35,881 nucleotides of DNA. Source: Akkermansiaceae bacterium (lineage in GTDB: Bacteria; Verrucomicrobiota; Verrucomicrobiia; Verrucomicrobiales; Akkermansiaceae). Below the pieces are notes generated by a model that saw nothing but the letters and a program-made list of their open reading frames with translations, did not search any database and was not told the DNA's origin. The first letter of the stretch is position 1, and each line of letters starts with the position of its first letter. Made by a program: the position numbers and the translations under genes. The stretch lies in the NCBI GenBank assembly GCA_903875675.1, contig CAIQXC010000046.1, positions 1-35,881 on the forward strand, in the 5' to 3' direction. Positions 6,716 to 16,402 of this stretch are shown here, piece by piece.

Positions 6716-9700
6716 CTATTTACCGTCATTTTCAGATAACTTTCCAAGCTTCTCGAAAGTTGCTTTGGCTATGGCGGAATCAGTTTGAGAGAGTTTTTTC
6801 TGGAGTGCCAGAGTGAGCGTCTGACGGGCATCATAGGGGCGATTAGTGGCAGCCTGTGACATACCAAGAGCGAAGAGTTCCTTGCCTTTCAGCGGGCGTT
6901 TGGCGGAGATTTCTGTGAGGATTTGGGCTGCGTAATCGAACTGGCCTTTGCTGTAGCTTATGATGGCAAGAATACCGCCCAAATCGGAATCATCCTTTAG
7001 CCGTTCGCGTGCAGCGAGGGCGAGTCTTTCCGCTGCATCAAGCTGTGTTGGATCATCGAGATAGACCCAGGCAAGGGCCTTTCGAGCGGGGTCGAACTGA
7101 GGGTATACCTCAAGTACCTTGGTATAGAATGGAAGCGGGCTGCCCCCTGCCAACTCTAGCAACTCTGCACGAACCATTAGGGCAGGAACATAGGCTGGAC
7201 TGGCCACCAGCTTATTCTCAATCAAAGCAGTCATGCAAGGGTCCGCTGCGGCTCTCGGGTCGGTCAGGGCGAGAAATTCCTTCGCATCTGCCATCCGGGC
7301 GGGATAACATAGGGCAAGTTTCCCTGCGATGGCGCGGGCGTCGGAAACTCGGCCAGTACTGTATGCAGCCCATGCGTAATCATATTGGACTCCGGAGTCC
7401 TCTGGGAGGGCACGGGCGGCTTCCGCCAGCAGGTTGTAGGCTGCATCATGCTTACCCATTCGGAAAAGTGATTTGCCGAGAGAAGCTGCTGAGTGCGGGC
7501 TTTGCGGTGCGAGTTTTCGGGCTTGGTTAGATGCGGCAAGTGCCTTTTCAGGTTGGTTGAGAGCGGATGCATACACATCGGCCTGTTCGAGATAAGCCTC
7601 TACGAGGTCAGGGTTGATGGCAATGGCTTTTTGATAGGCACCGAGGGCCTCTTGCGGGCGGCCTGCAGTAGCGAGTTTCTTAGCCAAGAGCATCATTAGA
7701 ACGACATCCTTGGGGGCTTCTTTGATCCGCTCTTCAAGGGTGGCTAGGTCCAAGTGATCGCCATCACGAAGAACGGCAAGGTGCCTCGCAGCCTGATCCC
7801 TTTCAGGAAACGCGCAGGAGATCGTTAGCGCTGTTTCGAAGGCGGCAATGGCTTCCGGCGTTTGATGCATCATGTAGTATGCCATCGCTAGATGGTACTG
7901 CACCGAAGCCACTCCTGGCAGATGGCTCACAGCCTCCCGCAAGAGTGGAAGTGCCTGGTGATAGTCGCTTCGGAGCCAGAGTATCCAGCCATAGGTATCG
8001 CAGATCGATGGGTCGTCAGGGGCGATCAGTCGGGCTTTTCGGGCGTTTTCCACTGCCTTGTCGAGATTCCCCGGAGTCGTCAAATCAATATAGGCCATAT
8101 TGTTGTATGCAGGCGCAAAGTTAGGCGACAACTTCGTCATTTTTTCGAAGCATGTTCTCGCCTCATCGAGGCACCCGAGTTTCATAAGAAGCGTGCCATG
8201 GCTCATCTGAACAGACAGGTTGTTAGGATATACTTCTATAAGTTTCTCAATTCTCTCAAGCGCCTGTTTCGATCGTCCGTCATTGCTCTGAATTGTCACT
8301 AATATGCCATAAGCCTGGACATCGTCCGGTTTAAGTCGGATGGTATATTCAGCTTCAATCTCGGCTTCTTTGAACTCTTTCCTGATATAGCAGAGCTGGG
8401 CTTTGAAGAAGTGGGCCTGCGCAGAGTCTGGATGGGTGGCTAGATAAGTATCAAGGCGTTCCAAAGCCTCTGCGCTCTTACCTTCCTGCTCGTCGAGCGT
8501 GACCAACTGAAGCACCGCTCTGATCGGGTCAGACGTATGTTCTAGGAGCTGCTCAAAGATGGCTCGAGCCTCGGCAGCTTTTCCTTGGGCACGTAGCAGT
8601 TGACCGAGTCGCAACTGCAGGTCTTCGTCCTTGGGCAATAATGTGGTTTGCTGCTCAACAATTGCGACAGCCTCATCGAGGCGGTTGGCGGCGGTGTAGG
8701 CTGCCACCAGCAGATCCTGAGCAGAGCGGTTTAGGGGATCAATGACGAGTAGCGGTTCGACGAGGCGGATTGCCTCTCCGGGGCGGCCGTCTTTTAGATA
8801 AAGACTGGAGCGCAGCAGGGTTGCTTCAGACTGCCCAGGCACGAGGGTGAGCACATGGTCTAGGGTGGATGTGGCTTTGAGGAGATTTTCAGCTGAGAGA
8901 TAAGCGTCGGCGAGGGCGAGTTCAACCTTCGGACGTGACGGGAATGTGGTGGTGAGTTTCTCGAGCAACGCCGCTGCCTTCGCTGGTTCCTTGCTCCGCT
9001 GCCAAAGCGCGGCTTGAACGAGAACTGCTTCGATATCCAGCGGACTTTTTGCTAGCACCTTGGATACATTTTCCGACGCCTCGGCATCTCTACCGCCCTT
9101 ATACGCGATTTGTGCTAGAAGCCTCCAGTTCGGCAGGTAGTCTGGAGCCGAACAGGTTGCATCCTTGAGCACCACGACTGCGTCGGCCCCGCGCCCAAGT
9201 TCAATGAGAAGCTTGGCATAGGTGCCACGCTCGCTGGAACGCGGACCTGCGAGATCTGAGGCTTTCTTCATTGGTACGAGAGCTCTTTCAGGCTGTTGGT
9301 TCACCCTGTGGAGCGCAGCTTTCAAGGCTAAGCCACGGACAAGATTTGGGGCGATTTCAAGAACCCGCTCCACTGTACGGGTGCCGGCTTCAAGGTTGCC
9401 CCGGCGCAATTCGATAAGGGCGGATGCCAGCATGACCGGGGCCTTGTTGCCGTCCTTTGCACGTGTAATCCGAACCTCGCACTCGGTCATAGCCTCGGGA
9501 GTGAGCGAGTTTTCAGCGAGCAACATCAAGGCCTCGCCATGGGTCGGGCTACGGTCGAGAACCTCAAAAATCTCCTTCCTACCGTCTGCAGTGAAACCGA
9601 GTTCTATATATGCGAACGCTAGGTTGACTCCGATCTGGTCATCAGTGGAAAGTTGACTCTTTGCAGCCGATAGAATCCGCCCTCCTTCAAGCAATGCCCC

Positions 9701-9930
9701 CTGCCGTATCCAAATCAAACCGAGCCCCTTAAGCGCCTGCGGATGTCCGGGTTCCAGCTTCAGTACATTCTTGAATTCAATTTCGGCAACGCGTCATCGC
9801 CTTTCGCGAAATATTCCTTGGCTGCGTCAAGCTTGCCTGCTGCCTTGGCTTTCTTGGTGCATCCGCACGGAAGGGTTGCAAGCAACAGTGCGACTGCCGT
9901 GCCAATTAGGAAATGTTTTACAATCTTCAT
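6716..9930 (-). CDS. prsT: PEP-CTERM/exosortase-system TPR-repeat lipoprotein PrsT-like; reading frame broken by a -1 shift near 9790-9800
   Basis: N-terminus in one frame (MKIVKHFLIGTAVALLLATLPCGCTKKAKAAGKLDAAKEYFAKGDDA, lipobox) and continuation in the next frame (AEIEFKNVLKLEPGHPQALKGLGLIWIRQGALLEGG... ~1000 aa of TPRs). ORF track splits it as 9760..9993 and 6716..9718. Confidence 0.82.
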
Positions 9931-9982
9931 GTGTCGTAGAATATATTGATCAGTGGACATAGTCATGTTAGAGTTGTTATTT

Positions 9983-11413
9983 TCAGAGATCATCTAAACG
10001 AGCGTCGAGGTTTCGGTTCCTGGAGATGCCGAGTTTGTTCAGGAGTTCGTAGAAGGTCGGGCGGCTGATGCCCAGTGCCTTGGCGGCGGAGGAAACATTT
10101 CCGCCATGCTGTTCGATGGCCACAGCGACCATGTCTCTCTCAAGATGTTCTCGGGCCTGCTTGAGGCTCTGGGAAATATGGGCACCATTCCTGTGGCGCG
10201 GGCCATCGGATTCAGCTAGGCAAGAGGCAGGGTAAACTGACGTTACGAGTTCAAGATCCATCTCGGTGATTTCGCGCTCATCGGCCATGACCACGGCGCG
10301 TTGGATTCTATTTTGAAGTTCCCGAACGTTGCCCGCCCAATAATGTCTCATGATCGCCTGTAACGCGCTGGAACTGAACTCCAATGCGTCCCGCCCGTGC
10401 TGCACACCAAAACGCTTGAGAAAGTCTCTTGCCACAAGGAGGATATCTTCGCCCCGATCGCGCAATGGTGGCAGTTTGCACGCAACCACCGCCAGACGAA
10501 AATACAGGTCCTCGCGAAATCGCCCTGCCGCAAGCGCCTTGGCAAGGTCAACATGGGTCGCCGCAAGCACTCGCGCCTCCACTTCGATTTCCAACCGCCC
10601 ACCCACTCGTTGAATGCGTTTCTCCTGAAGATAACGCAACAGTTTCACCTGGATCGGCGGCGGAAGGTCACCAATCTCGTCAAGGAACAATGTTCCTCCG
10701 GCAGCGGTTTCAACCAGTCCGACTCTCTGGCTGTTAGCTCCTGTAAAGGAACCCTTTTCATAGCCAAACAGCTCGCTTTCGATGAGGTTCTCAGGGATTG
10801 CGTTGCAGTTGATCGCCACGAAAGGCCCGGCCTTGAACGAGCTTCTGCGATGGATCGCGTTAGCGACCATTTCCTTGCCGGTGCCGCTTTCACCGAGAAT
10901 GAGGACAGGAACATTGGACTTCGCGACCTTGATTACGGTTTTAAAGACCTCCTGCATTACCTCACTCCCGCCGAGCATGCCCTCAAATATGTCCGGCCGC
11001 TCCCCATCCTGCATGCGTCGATAGTCCCGCTCTAGTTTGCTCACATAAACGCACCGCTCTAGCAATACCGTGAGTTGCCTGAGGTCCAGCGGCTTGTAGA
11101 GGAAATCATAAGCACCAGCGCCGATGGCCCTGATCGCGTTCACTCGTTCGCTCTGGCCTGAGATGATAATGATCTTCGCCAGACGATCAAGCGTAAGCAT
11201 CCCTGCTAGAGTGGCCATTCCTTCGTTTGTGTCGTTGGGGCTCGGCGGCAGTCCCAAGTCGAGCAGCACCACCTCGGGCCGCTGTTTGCGAAAGGCCACA
11301 AGGGCGCTCTTGCGGTCGGCCGCCATGGCTACTTCGTAGCCGTCCGCCACCGCCCACTTCATTTGGGTTCGGATTTCCTCGTCATCGTCGATGATTAGGA
11401 GTTTAGGTTTCAT
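9983..11413 (-). CDS. prsR: PrsR-like sigma54-dependent response regulator (receiver + AAA+ + Fis HTH)
   Basis: MKPKLLIIDDDEEIRTQMKWAV; GESGTGKEMVANAIH Walker A; GSFTGA (GAFTGA-like loop); GGTLFLDEIGDLP; C-terminal GGNVSSAAKALGISRPTFYELLNKLGI. Start set at Met 11413. Confidence 0.92.
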   Translation of the reverse strand: MKPKLLIIDDDEEIRTQMKWAVADGYEVAMAADRKSALVAFRKQRPEVVLLDLGLPPSPNDTNEGMATLAGMLTLDRLAKIIIISGQSERVNAIRAIGAGAYDFLYKPLDLRQLTVLLERCVYVSKLERDYRRMQDGERPDIFEGMLGGSEVMQEVFKTVIKVAKSNVPVLILGESGTGKEMVANAIHRRSSFKAGPFVAINCNAIPENLIESELFGYEKGSFTGANSQRVGLVETAAGGTLFLDEIGDLPPPIQVKLLRYLQEKRIQRVGGRLEIEVEARVLAATHVDLAKALAAGRFREDLYFRLAVVACKLPPLRDRGEDILLVARDFLKRFGVQHGRDALEFSSSALQAIMRHYWAGNVRELQNRIQRAVVMADEREITEMDLELVTSVYPASCLAESDGPRHRNGAHISQSLKQAREHLERDMVAVAIEQHGGNVSSAAKALGISRPTFYELLNKLGISRNRNLDARLDDL

Positions 11414-13518
11414 GGCAGCAGTTGATTTGCTTGGGAATGGTGGCGAAGTGGAAACCAGATTGCAAAACGAGTGCCCATTCCCGGCTCGCTTTTCACAGCG
11501 ATGGTTCCGCCATGTGCCTCGACAATTTTCCGGCATTGAAACATGCCGATGCCCAGACCGTTTGTTTTTGTGCTATGGAACGGGCGGAACAGCAAGTTTT
11601 TGATAAATTTCGGGCTCATCCCGCAACCGCTGTCGGCCACCGCAAACTCCACGCCTTTGGCCTCCAGGCACGTGGCGACTTTCACTTCGCCGCTGCCATT
11701 AAGTGCTTCGCGGGCATTGACAACGAGATTCGTCACTACGCTTCGCATTGCCTCTGCGTCAAGGGCCAGCAATGGAACCGGCCGCAAGTCCCGCTCTAAA
11801 TGTCTCTTTCCGTCCATAGTGGTTTCCAATCCGTCGAGCACCTCGGCACACAGCAGATCCAGTCTGCAAGGGACCTTGATCAATTGAACTTCGCGGCGCA
11901 AGCTGCTCAGTTTCAAGATCAATTGGTTAATCCGCTCAACGGTACGTCCAACCCCTTGAATCGCATCTGAACGAAATTTGGGATCATCAAAGTGAATCGG
12001 CATGTTTTGCAGCATCAGGCTCAATCCGGTGGCTGCGTTCTTGAGATCATGAACAAAAAAGGTCGATAGAGTTTGAAATGACTCCAACTCCTTAGCCTGC
12101 AAAACCTCGTCACTCAGCGCGCAATTCAACAGACCACCCGCCAACTGATCTCCGATACATTTGAGCAAATCCAACTCCTCGTGGCTGTACGGCACCCCGT
12201 TGACCCGATCAACCAACACCATCAAACCGACCAAGCGCTCCGCCGCTACCAGCGGAACCGCCAAGCTGTCTCCGCCGTGCTGAAATTTCTTGGGACAAGA
12301 CTTCCGGAAGACATCCGCCCATGCATCAGGCTCAAGTTCTAGAACAATAGGCCGTCCGCGCCTGGCAAGCCGCCGCAAGCTCTCGACATCGATTTGCAAG
12401 GCAACATGCCCCAATCTTATCTCCGTCGAGTGTAGCCACTCCCAGCTCAATGCCTCTGAGTCCACCCCGAACACAGTGACACCGAGGACATGAAAACTCT
12501 CGGAAATAACATTCGCCGCATTTTTCCCCAAAGTAACCGCGTCGAGTACGCTTGAGGTCCGCCGTGTGAACTCCGTCCAGATTTCTCGAAAATCATGTTC
12601 CGGCCGCCGGAAGTGACAACTGATGAAACGACGCAGAGCCATCCTGAAACGCTCCGACAACATCATGACTGCCACACCCACCACGCCAAGCAACAATACC
12701 AGCGCCTGTGCAGGAAAATTGGCAATCCCTCCCAGCAAAGCAACCGACTGCGCCAAAAGACCGACGATAATGAAATAGGCGCCAGCCAAGATCACCGTGA
12801 CCGACCCCTGTAGCACCGCCCGTGAAGGATAGATATCGAGTGCCCCAAAGCTCGACCTCACCTGCCCGACGCCGTTCAGGATGCACCCGAGGAACAATGA
12901 CACGAGTGTCAAATTGGCAACCTCGGAACGGTAACCCGAGAATAGCAGCATCTGGCTCAAGGTGTAAACCCTCACCCCGAAGATCAGCCCTACCCCGAGA
13001 ATCAGATACTTGATCCTCCAGCGAGCCATTCCCACCGAAGCCCGGAAGGTCTTTTCGAAATTGACCAGAATCGCCAATATCGCTGTTATCACCACCATCA
13101 CCCAAGCCTTGCCTGCCCAACCCAATTGAATCGCCAGTGCATTGCTGCTCTCCGCCGACTCAAATACCCGCTGCGGAAAGCCAAATATCAAGGCCACCGG
13201 GAGGAGCCATGCCACCACCAAGAACCACTTCCAGTGGCTCAAGAACTCGCCTTGGTTGCCCCGTGCATAAACCAGACTGAAGCTCAGCCAGATGCCTGGA
13301 TCGAGAGATTTGAGCAGCAAGCCTCTCCACAACCATGTGCTGATCTCCGCAGCGCTCGCTGCTTTCGCAACCTGGTAATCCAAGCCCAACTCCGCCGCCA
13401 GCAGCAGCATTCCTGTGAAAAATAGCCAACTCGCCACCGCTGTCGGACGAAAAACTATTGCTATCGTTCCGCAAGAAAGACAAAGCACAAAAACCACCAG
13501 TGAAAAGATAACCTGCAT
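11410..13518 (-). CDS. prsK: PrsK-like membrane sensor histidine kinase with GAF domain
   Basis: Multiple N-terminal TM helices, GAF-like region, FVHDLKNAATGLSLMLQN H-box, NLVVNAREAL, ADSGCGMS, GLGIGMFQCRKIVEAHGG, GTRFAIWFP. 4-nt ATGA overlap with the regulator. ATG at 13518 preferred over TTG at 13545. Confidence 0.9.
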   Translation of the reverse strand: MQVIFSLVVFVLCLSCGTIAIVFRPTAVASWLFFTGMLLLAAELGLDYQVAKAASAAEISTWLWRGLLLKSLDPGIWLSFSLVYARGNQGEFLSHWKWFLVVAWLLPVALIFGFPQRVFESAESSNALAIQLGWAGKAWVMVVITAILAILVNFEKTFRASVGMARWRIKYLILGVGLIFGVRVYTLSQMLLFSGYRSEVANLTLVSLFLGCILNGVGQVRSSFGALDIYPSRAVLQGSVTVILAGAYFIIVGLLAQSVALLGGIANFPAQALVLLLGVVGVAVMMLSERFRMALRRFISCHFRRPEHDFREIWTEFTRRTSSVLDAVTLGKNAANVISESFHVLGVTVFGVDSEALSWEWLHSTEIRLGHVALQIDVESLRRLARRGRPIVLELEPDAWADVFRKSCPKKFQHGGDSLAVPLVAAERLVGLMVLVDRVNGVPYSHEELDLLKCIGDQLAGGLLNCALSDEVLQAKELESFQTLSTFFVHDLKNAATGLSLMLQNMPIHFDDPKFRSDAIQGVGRTVERINQLILKLSSLRREVQLIKVPCRLDLLCAEVLDGLETTMDGKRHLERDLRPVPLLALDAEAMRSVVTNLVVNAREALNGSGEVKVATCLEAKGVEFAVADSGCGMSPKFIKNLLFRPFHSTKTNGLGIGMFQCRKIVEAHGGTIAVKSEPGMGTRFAIWFPLRHHSQANQLLP

Positions 13519-13547
13519 CGGAACAACCCAATCTTTAGCCGCCAAAT

Positions 13548-13567
13548 ATCAAGCCTGTAGGCTTGAT
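13548..13567. repeat. Perfect 8-bp inverted repeat ATCAAGCC-TGTA-GGCTTGAT upstream of the PrsK-like gene
   Basis: Read directly; about 30 nt upstream of the ATG. Confidence 0.6.
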
Positions 13568-13777
13568 TCAAAGCTAACGAAAATATTATGCCAGCTGCGC
13601 ATCAGAGGACATTTACTGCTAAAAAGTAGATAATTATACGGATAGAATAGCGAAATAGGACTGTTACTTCATTACAAATATTAAAAACATCTCAATTTTG
13701 GCTTGCATTATTCCGCTCTTGACGTAAGTACAAATATCCTGGACGTAAAAACGCCTTAAGTGTTTCAGCCGGGCATT

Positions 13778-13808
13778 CATAAAACCAACATAAAACCAAC
13801 ATAAAACC
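13778..13808 (+). repeat. Tandem 11-bp repeat (cataaaaccaa, ~2.8 copies) abutting a start codon
   Basis: cataaaaccaa cataaaaccaa cataaaacc-ATG. Confidence 0.95.
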
Positions 13809-15506
13809 ATGAACCGACTCCCGCGAACTTTCTTCAGCATAACCTTGCTCACCATTGTATTTCTCCTCAATGTTCCGCTAGCGCTTGGCGGATCTTTGGG
13901 ACAGGCACGTTTCAGTTGGGACGCGGTTCCCGATCCAGTTGTCATCGGCTATAAGGTCCACTGGGGGACCCAAAGTGGCATCTACGACCAAAGCATCGAC
14001 GCGGGAAATGTGAGCGAAGTGGTCATCGGGACATTCACTCAGGGTGTCCCCTATTTCTCCTCAATCACCGCCTACAGCAGCACTGGGGAGGAAAGCGACT
14101 TTTCGGTGGAGATATCCTTCATCATTCCGCTCGCGGCCGCCACGACCACGCCAATAATCACAACGCAACCAGCCGCCTCCAATATCGTTTACGGTCAAAC
14201 GCTGGCCAGTGCCATCTTAATCGGTGGCGCTGCCTCGGTGCCCGGCTCCTTCGCCTTTACCACAGCGACGTCGACTCCTTCGGCCGGCACGACGCTACAA
14301 AGTGTGACCTTCACCCCAATCGACACAGCGAACTATCAAACTCTCAACTTCAGCTTGAATGTGACAGTACTCCCGGCGGCCCCAGTGATCATAACCCAGC
14401 CGTCGGCCAGCACCATCACCTACGGCCAATCCCTGGGCAGTTCCATCTTGAGCGGTGGCGTCGCCTCGGTGCCCGGCTCATTCGCCTTCACCACACGGAG
14501 CCCGGTACCGACTTCAGGCAGCTCTTTGGGACGTGCGCGTTTCAGTTGGGACGCAGTTGTCGATGCTCGCGTCAGCGGTTACAAAGTTTACTGGGGGACC
14601 CTGAGTGGGATCTATAACCATAGCTTTGACGCGGGAAATGTGACTGAGGTGATCATCCCCGATCTCTCTGAAGGCCTTGCATACTTCTCCTCGGTCACCG
14701 CCTACAGCAGCACTGGCGAGGAAAGCAACTATTCCGTCGAACTTTCCTTCACCGTTCCGACTTCGGATGGCCCAACAGCTCCGCCTGCCGGCGCAACCTC
14801 ACTAAGCGTGACCTTCACTCCTACTGACACTAGCAACTATCAGACTCTCGCCTTCAACATAAATGTGCCAGTGCTTCAGGCGACCCCAGTGATCACGACC
14901 CAACCCACAGCCACCACCATCACCTACGGCCAGCCCCTGGCCAGTTCGACCTTGATCGGTGGTGCTGCGTCAGTCCTAGGTACCTTTGCCTTCATCACGC
15001 CGAGCAAAATTCCGGCCCTCGGCAAGACATCACAGCGCCTGACATTCACCCCAACAGACACCAGCAACTATTTGACCGTCACGACCACCGTGACAGTAGA
15101 AGCCACAGCGACGCTGGCGAATGCACCGGAATCACTCGAGGCTTGGCGCACGCGTTGCTTCAGCCCCGAACAAATCGCTGTAGGCCTGGCGGCAGACGAT
15201 GCGGATCCTGATGGAGACGGATTAGTCAATGTGGCCGAATATGCTTTGGGCACCGATCCCCTTGTCTTTACCCCACCGTTAACAGCTGTCAAAAGCGAGA
15301 GCGGTCTCGTTCTAACGTTCACCCGGCCGCGTGGCTTGCCCGATGTGCTATACGCCGCTGAGTCATCGGAAGATTTGATCCACTGGAATCCTTGTCCATT
15401 GATAATGATTGCCGACGGACCGCTGCAAACGATGCAAGCGACCGCCCCTCTCACGTTGGGCAATCCGGCTCGGCGATTTATCTCCCTACGCGTCACGAGA
15501 CCGTGA
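13809..15506 (+). CDS. Secreted modular protein: FN3-like and MBG-like repeats with C-terminal EYALGTDP module
   Basis: Signal peptide; duplicated FN3 (ARFSWDAV...GYKVYWGTxSGIY...YSSTGEES); repeats ITTQPxAxxIxYGQxLxSSxLxGGAASVPGSFAF...VTFTPxDTxNYQT; C-terminal DPDGDGLVNVAEYALGTDP. Confidence 0.85.
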   Translation: MNRLPRTFFSITLLTIVFLLNVPLALGGSLGQARFSWDAVPDPVVIGYKVHWGTQSGIYDQSIDAGNVSEVVIGTFTQGVPYFSSITAYSSTGEESDFSVEISFIIPLAAATTTPIITTQPAASNIVYGQTLASAILIGGAASVPGSFAFTTATSTPSAGTTLQSVTFTPIDTANYQTLNFSLNVTVLPAAPVIITQPSASTITYGQSLGSSILSGGVASVPGSFAFTTRSPVPTSGSSLGRARFSWDAVVDARVSGYKVYWGTLSGIYNHSFDAGNVTEVIIPDLSEGLAYFSSVTAYSSTGEESNYSVELSFTVPTSDGPTAPPAGATSLSVTFTPTDTSNYQTLAFNINVPVLQATPVITTQPTATTITYGQPLASSTLIGGAASVLGTFAFITPSKIPALGKTSQRLTFTPTDTSNYLTVTTTVTVEATATLANAPESLEAWRTRCFSPEQIAVGLAADDADPDGDGLVNVAEYALGTDPLVFTPPLTAVKSESGLVLTFTRPRGLPDVLYAAESSEDLIHWNPCPLIMIADGPLQTMQATAPLTLGNPARRFISLRVTRP

Positions 15507-15591
15507 GATTGAATGATTTCCCTCTCCTATGCGGCAATCGCCAATTGCCGAATTCCAGTTCCGAATTGCTGGTTCAGCAACCACTCTGGAA

Positions 15592-16401
15592 TCACAGTGG
15601 AGGTACCACGCCGTCCTGTTGCATTCGGCGCCGCCCCTGCAAAATCCCCCAGCGGCTGCCTACAGCTCTCATAAAAACCCAGAGACAGGTTACGTTAGTT
15701 CCTAGATAGCGCCAGAACATTCTCTGGGGTTCCTGCAAAACTCGATAAAACCACTCGAAGCCGCAGTGTTGCATCCACACTGGCGCGCGTTTCACCCTAC
15801 CAGCCATCACATCGAAACTCCCACCGACGCCCTGGATGACCCGGGCACCGAGTCGATACTTCCACTCATCTGCCAACCGTTCCTTCAGTGGAGATCCCAT
15901 ACCAAGGAATAGAAAATCAGGTGCAGCCTCACACACGACACTCGCAATGGTGGGAATCTCTGCTTCCGTGAAGTATCCATTGCGATAGCCCGCTATCCGA
16001 GCCCCAGGAAATTCATATCCAATCCGCCGCACGCACTCCTCAACTATCTCCTGCTTGGCTCCAAGCAAATAGACCGAGAAGCCCTCGTGGTCGGCCAGCT
16101 TCAGCAGCTTGTACATCAGACCAATACCATCTATCCGCTCAGGGATCGTGATCCCCAGCATCGCCGCCATAGGAAGCATCGGCTGGCCGTCGGCTAACAC
16201 GTAGTCAGCCCGCTCGAGAACCTCGCCCATCCAAGGTTCCTTTCGGACCATCGCCACTTTATTTGCGTTGACAAACTGAATCACCTTCTCTGGCTGCCAA
16301 CTGCGGATCGATTCCGTTAGTTCCACCACAAGCTCCTCACTGGTCAGACAATCCAGCGGACAACCTAGAAATTCAACTCTTCTCGTTGCGGTAATGTTCA
16401 T
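15592..16401 (-). CDS. WecG/TagA/CpsF family (GT26) glycosyltransferase
   Basis: VNANKVAMVRKEP, ADYVLADGQPMLPMA, IPERIDGIGLMYKL, LFLGMGSPLKE, VIQGVGGSFDVMAGRVKRAPVWMQHCGFEWFYRVLQEPQRMFWRYL. Confidence 0.95.
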   Translation of the reverse strand: MNITATRRVEFLGCPLDCLTSEELVVELTESIRSWQPEKVIQFVNANKVAMVRKEPWMGEVLERADYVLADGQPMLPMAAMLGITIPERIDGIGLMYKLLKLADHEGFSVYLLGAKQEIVEECVRRIGYEFPGARIAGYRNGYFTEAEIPTIASVVCEAAPDFLFLGMGSPLKERLADEWKYRLGARVIQGVGGSFDVMAGRVKRAPVWMQHCGFEWFYRVLQEPQRMFWRYLGTNVTCLWVFMRAVGSRWGILQGRRRMQQDGVVPPL

Positions 16402-16402
16402 A

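Noticed and set aside
9785-9800. Programmed -1 ribosomal frameshift in the PrsT-like gene
   Set aside because: The local sequence GCGTTGCCGAAATTG lacks an X_XXY_YYZ slippery heptamer and the family is not known to use recoding; an indel or sequence error is more likely.
11414-11536. 41-aa N-terminal extension of the PrsR-like ORF
   Set aside because: Sequence before MKPKLLIIDDDEE overlaps the end of the kinase gene and is not protein-like; the ATGA overlap at 11410-11413 gives the natural start.
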